Shown piece by piece: positions 35,971-46,766 of a stretch of DNA of 64,000 bases. Both the position numbers and the translations under genes were made by a program. Below the pieces are notes generated by a model. The model ran no database searches and was not told where the DNA came from. It saw nothing but the letters and a program-made list of their open reading frames with translations. Every line of letters begins with the position of its first letter. Within the stretch, counting starts at the first letter, position 1. Source of the stretch: Suillus spraguei (Eukaryota > Basidiomycota > Agaricomycetes > Boletales > Suillaceae); NCBI GenBank assembly GCA_016800925.1, contig JABCPU010000271.1, positions 27,519 to 91,518 on the forward strand, written 5' to 3'.

Positions 35971-37308
35971 TTAAGAATGTCGTTGTTCTGCTTTGCGACC
36001 CGGTACAACCAGAGGTCGATTCTTCACAGTCGCAAGACGTTCCATTGCACCCATTCTAAATGGGGATGGAGAAGGTAGGATGGGTTTCGAAGAAACAGGA
36101 ATGGAAACGGAGGAGCAATGACTTGGCTCATTTGCTATTGAAGCCATCGGAATAGGTGTATCAGCATATCTAGGGGAAGCGACAAGCTGATCATCTCCAA
36201 CCAAGGCGGAAGACGACTCTTCGGACGATAGCGATGTGGGGAAAAACAGCTTGATAGGCCGTTTCTGTTGATCGATAGATTTTTTCGGCTTGATGAGGCC
36301 ATACTGCGGTCATCGAGGTCAAATAACACAGGAATGTCGTCTTCATCAGTTGTAACATGCCGCCAGTCCACTACAGGTTCTTCGCTTGTGATATTGGGCA
36401 ACGGCGGGTTGAATGTGGGTTTCTTGACCAATGCCCACTGCGCATCGAGCTTCGTCGATTGCGCTCGAATTTTCTCGAGGCCTGTACGGAGGTGTTGTAT
36501 AAGATCGGGAAGAGGCATGCTGTAACTCAGGAGAGAAGGTGACATAACATATGTCCAGTCTTTATCCATGTAAGAAGAGAGGCAAAGAAACATTATTCTC
36601 ATGACGTGCCTTGGAGGATTAGATGCTTGGTGGGCGCAGGATTCGATACCAGCTCCAGATTAGACGGGGTGATTGATGATGACAAGCTGGCAAGTTTTAA
36701 CTCCCGACCCGAACGATCAAGTTTTTTCTTGGGCGTCTTAACGATGCTCGAGGATTCTTCAGGCCTACACTCCTTGCCCGATTGTCTGCCTTTGACGTCG
36801 TCTTTTGGCCCAGCATCGGCACCTCGGGTAACAATGAGCTCAAAAGCAGACCTGATGCGCATCGCGATCCTGTTGCGCACCACTGCCCTTTTATTCGTGT
36901 TCTTTTTTGAAATCATGAAGAGTATGCTCATATCTAGTTTCTTGGAACCATCCTTCCGTTCCCCCTGCAACACCATTGTAGAGTTCTCCGCCCGAGACGA
37001 GCGCCTCTCGAATTCAGGGCGTAGGAGTGCACCCTTGGGTACAGCGCGTAATGTGAATGCGGGGCAGGAGAAATGTGGAAACGCGCGGGCTCTTCGCCGG
37101 GTAGCGGGGTGCGTTGGGTCAACGGCACGGGCGGATTTGTAGAATATAGTGCCAGGGAAAAGTAATGCAAGAGGGGAGCCGGGTGTTACATTGCGACGCT
37201 TTAAGGAAGAATAATGAGAACATGCGACATGAAAGAAAGAGGACGCACGTTGATTGAACGAATACCTAGAGCTTTGGGTAGTCTCGAGAGGTCAAGACAT
37301 TTGGGCAT
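35971..37308 (-). CDS. bacterial-type RNase P protein (RnpA)-like, probably mitochondrial
   Basis: Exon 1 (37249-37308, MPKCLDLSRLPKALGIRSIN) splices in phase 0 across a GTGCGT...AAAG intron to exon 2 (from 37198). The N-terminus is Arg-rich and almost free of acidic residues, as in mitochondrial leaders. Then comes the RnpA fold: FERRSSRAENSTMVLQG, LDMSILFMISKK, and the signature KRAVVRNRIAMRIRSAFELI, which matches the family RNR helix. A charged insert of about 70 residues follows, then the last strand and helix DWTYVMSPSLLSYSMPLPDL plus IQHLRTGLEKI after an intron near 36590. Bacterial RnpA binds RNase P RNA for tRNA 5' maturation; a mitochondrial role is inferred. A frame loss near 36290-36310 leads into a tail with DQQKRPIKLFFP ending at 35971. 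Without the shift the product would stop at 36135. Confidence 0.65.
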
Positions 37309-37954
37309 GTAGCTTGCTACGTTTCGCACTTGAAATTGTGATAGTGAGCTTGCCAGTTTACTAAGTAGCAGCTTCAAATGAAGATTATGTAATACGACTT
37401 GAGTTGGCGAGTGAACTTAAATGGCACTCTCCATTGTTTGCATGTACATGTTGACCATGGTTCTCCCTACCCTGGCAAATCCTTGTTGTGCTTTTCAATC
37501 GTGTTTGTGATAACCCCTGTATTATCATATGATTCGACAAACATGCTATACACACGGACGATCACTGTTCCAAAAGCTAGCAGCCGAAGTTCATCTTCCA
37601 AACATAAGTATTAGGGCGTTATGGTGGGATATTACTGTTTTCAAGCCTAAATATAGTTGCTATTGCTAAGCCTAATAAGGCTTCCCAAACTGGCTACCCA
37701 GGTGGTGTAGCGTTGTGACTCGGCTGTGCATGGCTTCGCTGTGAACCCTGAGTGGCTGTACGGCACTGTGCAGTGCCACAGTGCCAACTAGGGTTTTGCT
37801 GATCTGAGAATCAGCGCTCCTATTTCGGTTCGTTCCGAACTATTTACTTATACTATTCGAAACTGAGATAGTCCGCTACATCGACGCACGGATCATGTCG
37901 CAGGTATGTTTGCTGTTAGCTCAGTCGTTCCTGCTCTAACAACACTATGTGCAG
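37309..37954. other. intergenic, no gene recognised
   Basis: Upstream region of the RnpA-like gene and flank of the pseudogene to the right. No gene is supported. Confidence 0.5.
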
Positions 37955-39134
37955 GCGCAGATGTCGAAGTGGGGCCTAGCCACAGAGGCGTGAAGGATGT
38001 GACTGAGGACGATGTATACTTGTTTCAAACAGGCTGCCTAGGCATGTCTGCAATATGGATTGCGCATCAATTGGTTCCAGGCATACGAGTGCCAGCCAAG
38101 AGCGTGTGTTTTGGGTACATTTTTTTTAGAGGTGCATCAACACATGTGCTGATATTTTGTTAGATTTCCATACACTGATACCCTAAAAATTCTTCAAAAT
38201 TGGGCCCTGGGTGTCATTTCCTCGGACACGGTCTCAACTCTGACATAGGCACAGTGGAGACAATTATCAAGCAGGAGCTTTCTGCGAACCCTTCCGCGCT
38301 GCCTGTTGCAGCGCTTTTTGCAGAGTTTCCATCAAATCCTCTCCTTCGTTCGGCTAACATCTCCCGACTCTGTGTGCTTGCAGATAAATATGATTTCCTG
38401 ATTGTCATAGATGAGACCATTGGAAACTTCGTCAATGTCAACGTGTTGCAACATGAAGACATCGGTTGTAAGCAGCTTGTCCAAGATCTTTAGCGGTGAT
38501 GCAAACACAATGGGCAGAAGGTACGTGTCTTACCATCTCGAAATCTTGATCTCACGCTCGCTAACCTCAGTTTGAGTCTCAATCCTCAAATTCGCCACTA
38601 CGCCACGCTCAAAGCATACATGTCTGCTACTTATGAAGACACATGATTTGATAAAGGCACAGTCTTCATGGAGCCGCGCAACTCCAAAAACTTTACACAG
38701 CGCATTCCCATCAATCCATACTTCTCTACATCTGGCAATTCCCTCACTTCAACTTGTTGTCGCATTTTATTCGAGGTTCCTACGCTCAAGCAGGCTACAA
38801 GATGTTGTGCGTGCTGAACCCACAAAAGAATGCTCTCATAGCTGTCCGCCACTCTTTACTCATTGTCCCTATTTGTTCTATGTTGTTTCCACTGTCAGGA
38901 TTGACTACGTGGACCTTTGCTATTACAAGCCTAGTTCCGAACGTAATTTGCATTCGTGGTTCTTGGGCGCGTTGCGGAGAAAAAGAAGCAAGAATATCGT
39001 TCCAAAATTACCTGTGGTATTTACCGGTAATGCTGGTCCTGATGATGGTTCACAAGCAAAGAATAGAATGGGGACGCTGGGTAGGGATGGAAGATGAGCT
39101 GCCGTCATACGGAGCACATATACCAAAGCCATAA
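37955..39134 (+). pseudogene. truncated cystathionine gamma-synthase (Str2-like)
   Basis: Relic of the PLP-dependent Cys/Met-metabolism enzyme family. The family N-terminal half is missing. Recognisable blocks are DDVYLFQTGCLGMSAIW, RVPAKSVCFGFPYTDTLKIL, ALFAEFPSNPLLRSANISRL, DKYDFLIVIDETIGNFVNVN, SSLSKIFSGDANTMG (with the PLP lysine, in a shifted frame), NPQIRHYATLKAYMSATYED and FMEPRNSKNFTQRIPINPY. The SSLSK block is out of frame with the part before it. An in-frame TGA (about 38644) replaces a residue inside the ATYEDT-FDK block. The C-terminal third is hard to align. Loss of the 5' half plus a nonsense codon argues for a true pseudogene. A functional copy should exist elsewhere in the genome. 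Confidence 0.8.
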
Positions 39135-40169
39135 GTATAAGTTGTCTAATTAATCTTGACAAGGACTCGGACGGCATAATGTGATACTTGCAATGTATAA
39201 CCACTCTGCAATGTGTCTACAGTAGCAAGTTAGGAAATACAATTTTTGTACGGCGCGTCTCTGACTTTGTTAAATGGCAGAAATACTGTTTTGTTTGAGC
39301 TCTAGGCGATAAGGTATGTTCGCCAATACGATCTGCGAGAGCTTAAATTTTGGGTCCCCCATGGTCGGAATTGCCGTGTTGAGACTCAATATGCGAATGC
39401 TTTACCGACGCTGCGAGAGTCGCGGTTTCTCCTGTTTTGCTGACAATGCGACTTGTCTGCCGACAATCCTTGAAACCTATGAAGGTAATTTCTCCGAACG
39501 GTATTCATGGGCGACTGCACAGCGAAGGTCATGAAATTCATCCCAAATTATTGCTACAAGTCTTTGAATGAAGCGCGAGGAGTGTGATTGTTGAGAAGCG
39601 GAAGTCGCCCCAGTAGTGAATGAAAGAGTTGGAAACAACGATGAGCACAACAACACATAAGTCGCCATAATGGCGGTGTACAACGGACAGGAGCCGCATA
39701 ATGACGCAGAACAAATCCCAAATGATTGTTGTGGGGTTTGGAATGAAATCCGCGCGAAGAGAGTGATTGTTTAGAAGCGGAAGTCTTCATAATAGTGAAT
39801 ATAAGAGTTAGAAAGAACGATAAACACAACAGCACAGAAGTCGCCATAATAGTAATACAAAGGGTCAGGAGACAGGAGGAGCCACACAGCATGTAATGCG
39901 ATGAACGGCGACAAAACAGCACAGCATGACGCGGTGGACATCATTGCGACCGAGTGCCGGCGGTTATGCGTAGATGAACTATGATGACAACGAAAGAACG
40001 TAATGATGATAAGGGAAGGGAAAGTTCATAAAGTTTTCGATCTACGATTACTGAGGAGATGTTGAATTGCACGCAAGTCTCGGACACGTTCTGCAAAGTA
40101 ATACCAACTCAGGTTTTACAGTGAACCCGCTGACAAACGCATAGCGTACTCGTACAGAAAAATTCCTAC
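39135..40169. other. intergenic with tandem repeat
   Basis: Contains the imperfect tandem repeat at 39541-39890. Apparent open frames over it are by-products of the repeat. No gene is supported. Confidence 0.5.
39541..39890. repeat. imperfect tandem repeat, two units of about 175-180 bp
   Basis: Unit 1 begins near TCCCAAATTATTG (39541) and unit 2 near TCCCAAATGATTG (39716). Both contain AGAAGCGGAAGTC, a diverged AGTGAAT-AGAGTT segment, and AGTCGCCATAAT. The units differ by many substitutions, so the duplication is old. Confidence 0.7.
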
Positions 40170-40945
40170 TTATATATGCCAGCCAACGCTAAAACCATGC
40201 TGCCGACGCCCGGTAATATTGCGCCATCGATCCCGAAGATTCCCGATAAGTGTCGAGCTCGTACCTCGACCCCTGATAATCCAACAGGAGACGGGGGGCC
40301 GAGTCGTTGTCCCATTTGTCTCGATGATGATGTTGGCTTCTTCTGCCTTCAGAAAGCTAATGATCTCGCCTATCCACTGTGTGAACTTTTCAAGCAGTGG
40401 AGATACGCGCTCTCTAACAACTTTGCCTACGAGAGAGATCTTCTTGACAATAGGGATATAAGGATCGCTGAAGTGATTGCGCAAGTCTGCGATGGTTTTG
40501 GAAACTTCAGGATATATAGTCTGCATGGCCTGAGGGAGCTCGGCGGTCGACTGTTGTATGTCCAGCATCTCGAAGATCAGCTTTCTAGCAACAATGCGGA
40601 AAACCGTTGAAACATTATTATTGATCTTTTTGGAGGCAATAGTGGTCATAGAGTTTGCAGAGATAGTCGTGCGTTCACTGAGGGACGATTGATCAGAATA
40701 AACGCATATATACATCAGAAAGAGAGTAACTTACATCAGGACACTTTGATGTTGTACTTGCTTGAGGTGCTCTGATGAATAGACGTAGACATTGTCATTG
40801 AGGTGCTTGTGAATGTTAATCTGATACTGGAATTGAAAGCCGGAGGATTTGGACAAGAGCAACGATTCATTGAACACATTTTCATGATTCTCTGGATGTC
40901 GTGTCAACCGTATAACAGGAGTTATAGTCACGTAGTTACTTGTCA

Positions 40946-40977
40946 CATCAGGAAATTCACACATTCCTTGACGTGCC
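40946..40977 (+). repeat. left arm of a 32-bp perfect inverted repeat
   Basis: The sequence from CATCAGGAAATTC to GACGTGCC is the exact reverse complement of 41186-41217. The arms are separated by 208 bp of AT-rich DNA inside the perilipin-like gene. Confidence 0.9.
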
Positions 40978-41185
40978 ATCATGCTTAATCAGTTAACTCA
41001 TTATCTAAAATTGTTTGCTCTCTCTCAATCATTCACTGGCATATTTATATTTTTGAGTGCGAATACAATAAAACATGTATATTAATATATCTCAACTTTT
41101 TTTTTCTGAATTCATTCACATTGAAATTTTGGACAAGTAGATTCAATTTCACCAAGGCAGTTAAGTGTAAATAAGTCCGCATAAG

Positions 41186-41217
41186 GGCACGTCAAGGAAT
41201 GTGTGAATTTCCTGATG
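41186..41217 (-). repeat. right arm of a 32-bp perfect inverted repeat
   Basis: Exact reverse complement of 40946-40977. Here the arm is in frame with the perilipin-like N-terminal exon (HQEIHTFLDVP), so this copy is probably the original. Confidence 0.9.
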
Positions 41218-41598
41218 CAATACCCTCTGCAACGCCAACTGCAGTGGATTGGACATTCTCGAATGTCCTTCCTGCAGTTTCACGTATGTAGCTTGGTACT
41301 TCCTCAGGCTTGGCTGGAACGGATAAGGATACCTCGATTCAAGTGCATCGAGACCCTTGTTGGCGATGTCGTCTGCGCATACAATGAGTGGAGCAAGACG
41401 AATCTGAATAGGTTCCGAGTAGTTATAAGCAGTCTTGATGAATGCTTGAGCAGCGTGGTACGGAAAACGGGTGAGCATGCTTTTCTCAAGAATGGCATTT
41501 ATCTGTTCAAGTGAAGACACGATTAAAGGAATCCAGGCGACACGATTTAAAACCGTAATTTCAGGGACTTTAGACTGGGGTTGCATAGCTGATGCCAT

Positions 41599-42529
41599 TC
41601 TGAAGGTAAATGCAAGGCTTGGTTGTGTTACGAGCTATACAAGGGAGAGATGAGACTATATTCAGAGGTGAGAATCAGCGCTCCTAGGCATCAGAGGACC
41701 CCGGCTGCTCCCTATACCGCATGTCCCCAAATTTTCAAAAATTTCCTTGCGGGGCACAACACTTTTGAGGCTTGCGGGGCGCACTTCCATCAGAGCATCA
41801 GTAAATTGATCAGTCCTTGATATCGTAGTCATGGGAAGTATAGCACAGTTGAATTCTGCTCTTGCCAGATATGCATCAGGAAAAACCTCCCCTGCTGATT
41901 TCATTCAATTGTAAGTAACTCTCAATAATTAGGCAAATTTCAGATGACTAGTGTTTTTAGGAGATTAGATGGATTATGTTTAGTGCTGCCGCGGTCCGGT
42001 TCGGTCCGGTTCTCGAGGGTGTTTTGTCGAACCTAGAACCGAACCTTGGGTCCGGTTCAGGCAAGGATGTTGGCTGTTTTGTACGTTTCCTTTCCAAATC
42101 GATTATCTCATCTTGGTAACACATGTTACAATCATCTCAATACACATGTCACCCGTTCCGTTATCTCTTGACACCATGTGCTACATACTGTATAGTTTTA
42201 CCTTCGACACTCAGCCACAGATCCGCACTGTCGTTTATCATAGCGTTGTTGCCTCGTAAACACCTCAGCGTTGTCCCAACACCACGCTGAGGTGAGTAGT
42301 CCATTCTACCGTTGATGCTCTCTTGTTGACTCGTATACCTAGACTTGTGTTCTAGGTAATTAATATATATAGTGTTGTCCCAACACCACGCTGAGACTCA
42401 TGTTCTAGACCCCTTCAGGTTATGAGCCCTGAGCCATAAGGCTCAGTAATCACAGAGGGAATACAGAACAGATATCACGCTCACCACTGCGTCACCCAAA
42501 ACCCTAAAAACTCTATCAGATTCACCACC
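41599..42529. other. upstream flank and 5' part of the copia element
   Basis: Contains tandem GGTCCGGTTC-like words near 41990-42060, a hairpin (CCTCAGCGT...ACGCTGAGG, 42263-42293), and two copies of GTTGTCCCAACACCACGCTGAG (42270-42291 and 42374-42395). The right part must hold the 5' leader, and perhaps the LTR, of the copia element whose gag starts at 42530. LTR boundaries could not be fixed. Confidence 0.5.
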
Positions 42530-43318
42530 ATGGGCAAACTGGACCACATCATCGAGTTAACTGGTTCCGACACTTATCCGAGTTGGCGCAGAACAGTAAA
42601 ACTTGCACTTGCCAGCGAGGGATTATGGAACCACTGTAGCGTGGGGACCGACCCCAATGACTTCGCCGAGTATGCAAGCTTCTTCCCTGTTGCTGCCACT
42701 TCTGGTAAACCAACGGCAGATGAAAAGAAAGATATGAAAGAGTGGGTAAAGGAAGACGCACATGCAAAGGCTATTATTTGCTGAAAGCTGTCCCCAATTG
42801 TTCAGAACATGCTTGACGAATCTCTCTCAGCTCGCGAACAATGGGATGTGTTAGCGCAACAATTCTCACGTCTTGATGTGACTTCACAGTTTGAACTACA
42901 TTCACAACTGTTCACTGAAAGACTTAGGGATGCAGAAGATGCAGAATGTTACCTGGGAGTGTTAGAGAATGGTTGACAGCATTTTGCAGAAATGAGTATC
43001 AGCTTCTCAGATAAGGAAGCAATATTCATGCTATTAGACGGGTTACCACAGACGCCACAATGGATTGTGTTCCGAGGACTCACCATTGGGATGTACTCGA
43101 ACTCCTCCAGCTCAACCACAGCGTCCAGTTCCACTGCTGTAGTCAGTTCAACGACGATCCCTCCTGCTCCACCAAAGATCACTTTCCAAACTATTGCTAC
43201 TTCCTTTTTGGAGGAGGCCAGTTGTCAACTTGCCCAGCTCAAGATGGCCAAGCCAGGATCCGAGTACGCTAATGTGATCAGCGCTGTAAAGATACAACCT
43301 AACCTGGGCTGTAGATAA
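42530..43318 (+). pseudogene. copia gag, N-terminal part
   Basis: MGKLDHIIELTGSDTYPSWR and the GLWNHC region are typical of the copia-type Gag polyprotein (UBN2-like domain). Collinear downstream blocks are ARE-QWDVLAQQFSRLDVTSQ, MSISFSDKEAIFMLLDGLPQ and SFLEEASCQLAQLKMAKPGS. In-frame stops occur at 42781-42783 (TGA) and near 42975. The coding similarity ends around ISAVK (about 43290), where foreign DNA begins. Confidence 0.8.
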
Positions 43319-44257
43319 ACTACCTCCTAAGTTAGTATGTGAGTCTTGCGCTCCATCTAGTCTGCTTCACTTGTGAAACAAGAGCATTTGACCCTAAAGG
43401 GGGATGCCTGTTAGTATGGTCGAGTTCAAGTCAAACCAATGTGCGAATGAAGCATCGTAGTCAGCGGTAAGTTGCCACGGTCAGCGATGATGCTGCTGGA
43501 ACTAGCGTGTATGTAGTGGTGCTACCATGGTTGAGATATAGTTAGTAGCAGTTGCATTGAGCAAGCGATGATATCAGCGGTAGCAGTAAGGTTGTGAGTG
43601 GTGCAAAACAGTAAAGAAGGCCGCAGTACTTTCAGCAGTAAAGTAGCGGTGCGTGAGAAGTTCAGTCAAAATAACAATCAAAAGTCCAGCAGTATGCCAG
43701 TGGTAACAGAGAACGAGCGTGATTGATTAACGAGTGATAAGGAACTTTAAAGACTACGTCTACTACTGGGTAGATCCAGAGCTAGACAATAATCCTGATC
43801 TATAGTATGTGCAATAGGGTAAAATCAGGTGCTGTATCGTGCGGGGTATGTGGTGCTTATATCCTAAATCATATGTATTCAGAATACTCTAGGCGAGATC
43901 AGTAGCGCTCGAGTGTAGTAACCACCATATGTAAACATAGTGTGAGGCGCTGCAGCATGAGGCAACATGTAATAAGACTCGCGTGGAATCAGTGATAATG
44001 AAAATAAAACAAACGACACACCAGATGGAGCTATGCGGATGCAGCAAGGACATGAGAGGACATTGGTACGTGGAACGAGGTGCAGCAGTTGGTATGGTGT
44101 GTGGTAAGCATGGGATGCCACTGGAAGTGCTAAAGGGGTAAGACGGCCATGGACAAGTGGTAACTCCTATAGACGTGAGATGAGTGTCAAAAGATAGGGT
44201 TTTAAGCCCAGTGCCAATATGTTCGTTACAGTGCATTATCACATCCCTCTTCTTCCA
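43319..44257. mobile_element. insertion in copia gag, probably an LTR-element remnant
   Basis: About 940 bp separates the two gag parts. A purine tract (AAAGGGGGA, about 43398) followed by TGTTAGTATGG (about 43409) looks like the polypurine tract and LTR start of another copia-type element. The LTR may end near TTATCACA (about 44246). No target duplication could be demonstrated. Confidence 0.4.
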
Positions 44258-44538
44258 GGGGTGATGCAAAGATCAATGCTGCAAATGGCATCAGAGTTCA
44301 CAAGTATAACCCTAAGGGGGTGCCTTGTGACAATCCAGTCTGTGTTGGCTTACCTCATTCTCTGACACACGATCAAGAACATTGCCTGCAACCTGGTGGC
44401 AGCACAGAAGGAACAAAGAGTTCATGGGGGAAGAAGGGAGGTAAAGCTAAGAAAGATATTGTGGCGTCAGCAACAGACACAAAACCGGAACAACAAGCAC
44501 TTACCCCTTCCACTGATACACCCACTCCTACACAATGA
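44258..44538 (+). pseudogene. copia gag, C-terminal part
   Basis: Gag similarity resumes with GDAKINAANGIRVHKYNPKG and VPCDNPVCVGLPHSLTHDQE, then HCLQPGG, a CX4-5C...HX4H/C zinc-finger-like region. It ends in a low-complexity tail with TPSTDTPTPTQ and a stop at 44536-44538. Confidence 0.75.
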
Positions 44539-44556
44539 ACTTGAGAACTCTCTTGT

Positions 44557-46766
44557 GTGATGATAGAGAAAATCAGCCCAGATGTGATGAAAGAAGAGGA
44601 CTTAGCGTGCATTGCAGGACAAACACTTTCCACTATCCTTGACTCCAGTGCCACTTCCACTCTCATCACTAGTTGTGATGTTTTCTGGACCTACTCTGCA
44701 GAGTCCAGAGTAAATGTCAAAACTGCCAACCATGGCACATTGGCAACCTCAGGACATGGTGATTGTGTGGCGGAACTTACCATCAATGGACAAATTAGTT
44801 GTGTTTGTCTCATGCAGTGCCTTCATGCGCCCGGTGCTCTTATCAACTTACTTTCTGTTGGTTACATGCTGAAGAAAGGTTGGGAGTGCAACTTCAAACC
44901 TCACCCTGCCCGCTGCGAATTGGTCTATCATAATGAAGCGCTTGGAACTCTCCCCATGCTCGGAAATTTATTCTTTGTCGACCTTAAATTCCTCACCCCA
45001 GACACGCTGTCCATTCACACTAAGTACCCAAAGAAAATCTCAGCCTTCGCTCATGTACCTCTCTCATGGGACTTATGGCATGCTCGAATGGGGCACCCTG
45101 GGGAAGATGCAGTTAAGCGCCTGCCTGTCTTTGCAACCAGCATCAAAGTCAATGCCCCCAATACACTGTAACATTGCAAACCCTGTATAATGGCTAAGCA
45201 CCCTCGTAAGCCCTATCCAGCATCAGAAACACCATGTGCCACACACATGCTAGACCTTATTCACTCCAATTTATGCGGCCCTTTTCCCATCGCAACTCCT
45301 CATGGAAAACCACACTTTATCATATTCCTTGACGACCACACCACCTTGCTGAACCTGCAACTACTGGCCACCAAGGATCAAGCCCTGGAGGCCTAGTCCC
45401 TTGTCAAGAAGAGATGGGAAAATCATGCTGAGCGCACTGTCAAGGTGTTTTGGTCAGATAATGGGATGAGTTTCTTAGTGCAGCCTTCACTGCGTCCCTT
45501 GCTGCCACAGGCATTGAGCGCCAGCTCTTGGCTCCCTATGCCCATCAGCAGAATGGTAAAGCCGAGCGCACTATATGCACCATTGAAGGAGCATGTTTGC
45601 AATGCTGGAAACAGCAGGTCTCCCTGCAACACTTTGGGGGGAAGCAGCCCTCACAGCTTGCTACCTGTGGAACTGCAGTGAGTCTTGTGCCTTACCTCCA
45701 GGAATAACCCCCTATGAGATGGTCAATATCGCAAACCTGACTTATCACACTTGCACATATTTGGCTCCCACTGCTTTGCCCGCATTCCTGCTGAGCTACA
45801 AGCTAAACTCGGCCCTCATTCATGACAGGCCATTTTCCTGGGCTACCCAGACGGCGTCAAGGGCTATAGGCTTCGTGACAAGGATACAGGTCATTTCTTT
45901 ACCGCTCGCAATGTCATATTCAACGAAAACTTCCCTTCCATTGCTCAGTCCACTGATTCTAATTCTGATGATGAAGTTGCTGACTCACCCACTCTTCCTT
46001 CACTGCCTTTGCTGCCTGCTCTTCCTGATGATGCTCCTCCTGTTCCTCTTCTGTCTACTCCCATCCTGACCATGGCACTCCGTCATTCTGTTCACCCTCC
46101 AACAGCCACAAAGGCAGGACAAGCCTATGCTGAAGAGCTTGCTACCTCCAAGGCCAGGCTTGACACCTTGCGTGAAGCATGCCTAGCACGGGCAGCAGAT
46201 AACTCAACCGACACCATCCCTGTTGATGTTCAGTCTCATAATGACCTGGCAGAAATTGAGCCTAACATAGACGTATCTGAGGCGTTTGCTAATGTCATTG
46301 TCGAGGAACACGCACACATTAGTATTCACAGTGACCACAGGTGTAACCCATCCAGTCCAGACTACGATATGAAGGTACCCCTGGCCACATACAATGAGGC
46401 CATGTTGTGCCCCGATCGTAACGAGTGGCTTATTGCCATGGAGACAGAACTCAGGATCATGAAGGATATGGGTGTCTATAAAGTCATGCCTCTGCCGGCA
46501 GGTAGGAAGGCAATAGGGAATCACTGGGTTCTAGAGTTCAAAGATGACAATAAGGGGGGGTCCAAGTATAAGGCACATCTTGTTGCACAGGGCTTCTTGC
46601 AGATCCCTGGCATTGACTTCGGCACAACATTTGCTCCCATTTTGAAGACCTCGTCTGTCCACCTTATCTCAGCCCTGGCATGTAAAAACAACTGGGAACT
46701 AGATAACTTTGACGCCAAGCGGGCATTTCTTTGGGGAACCCTCAAGGAGGAGATCTATATGCACCA
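44557..46766 (+). pseudogene. copia pol: protease, integrase, reverse transcriptase N-terminal part
   Basis: The protease-like block is ILDSSATSTLITSCDVFW. The usual D-S/T-G triad has become D-S-S. The pre-integrase motif is LWHARMGHPGEDAVKRLP, followed by CKPCIMAKHPRKPYP and the integrase start HMLDLIHSNLCGPFPIAT. Integrase continues with FWSDNGMSF and LPATLWGEAALTACYLWN in other frames. Reverse transcriptase begins NEWLIAMETELRIMKDMGVY and reaches FDAKRAFLWGTLKEEIYMH, where a solo LTR interrupts it. Multiple stops and frame losses are present. Confidence 0.85.

Larger units (their letters stand above)
40170..41598 (-). pseudogene. perilipin-like (Pln1/CAP20 family) gene, rearranged
   Basis: Fungal perilipins coat lipid droplets. 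The N-terminal exon (41161-41598) reads VPEITVLNRVAWIPLIVSSL, AYNYSEPIQIRLAPLIVCAD and NKGLDALESRYPYPFQPSL, a typical start of the family. The middle (40731-40900) has FQYQINIHKHLNDNVYVYSS and EHLKQVQHQSVL. The C-terminal part (from about 40660) has MLDIQQSTAELPQAMQTIYP and DLRNHFSDPYIPI. All parts are collinear on the minus strand. Between the first two lies an AT-rich block flanked by a perfect 32-bp inverted repeat, and the first part runs into a stop inside it. The gene is probably inactivated by this rearrangement, unless the block is spliced out. Confidence 0.65.

Noticed and set aside
39554..39922. Cys/Leu-rich minus-strand protein
   Set aside because: It is explained by the tandem repeat at 39541-39890; no independent support.
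43889..44269. Long minus-strand frame in the gag insertion
   Set aside because: It crosses the insertion boundary and shows no conserved sequence.
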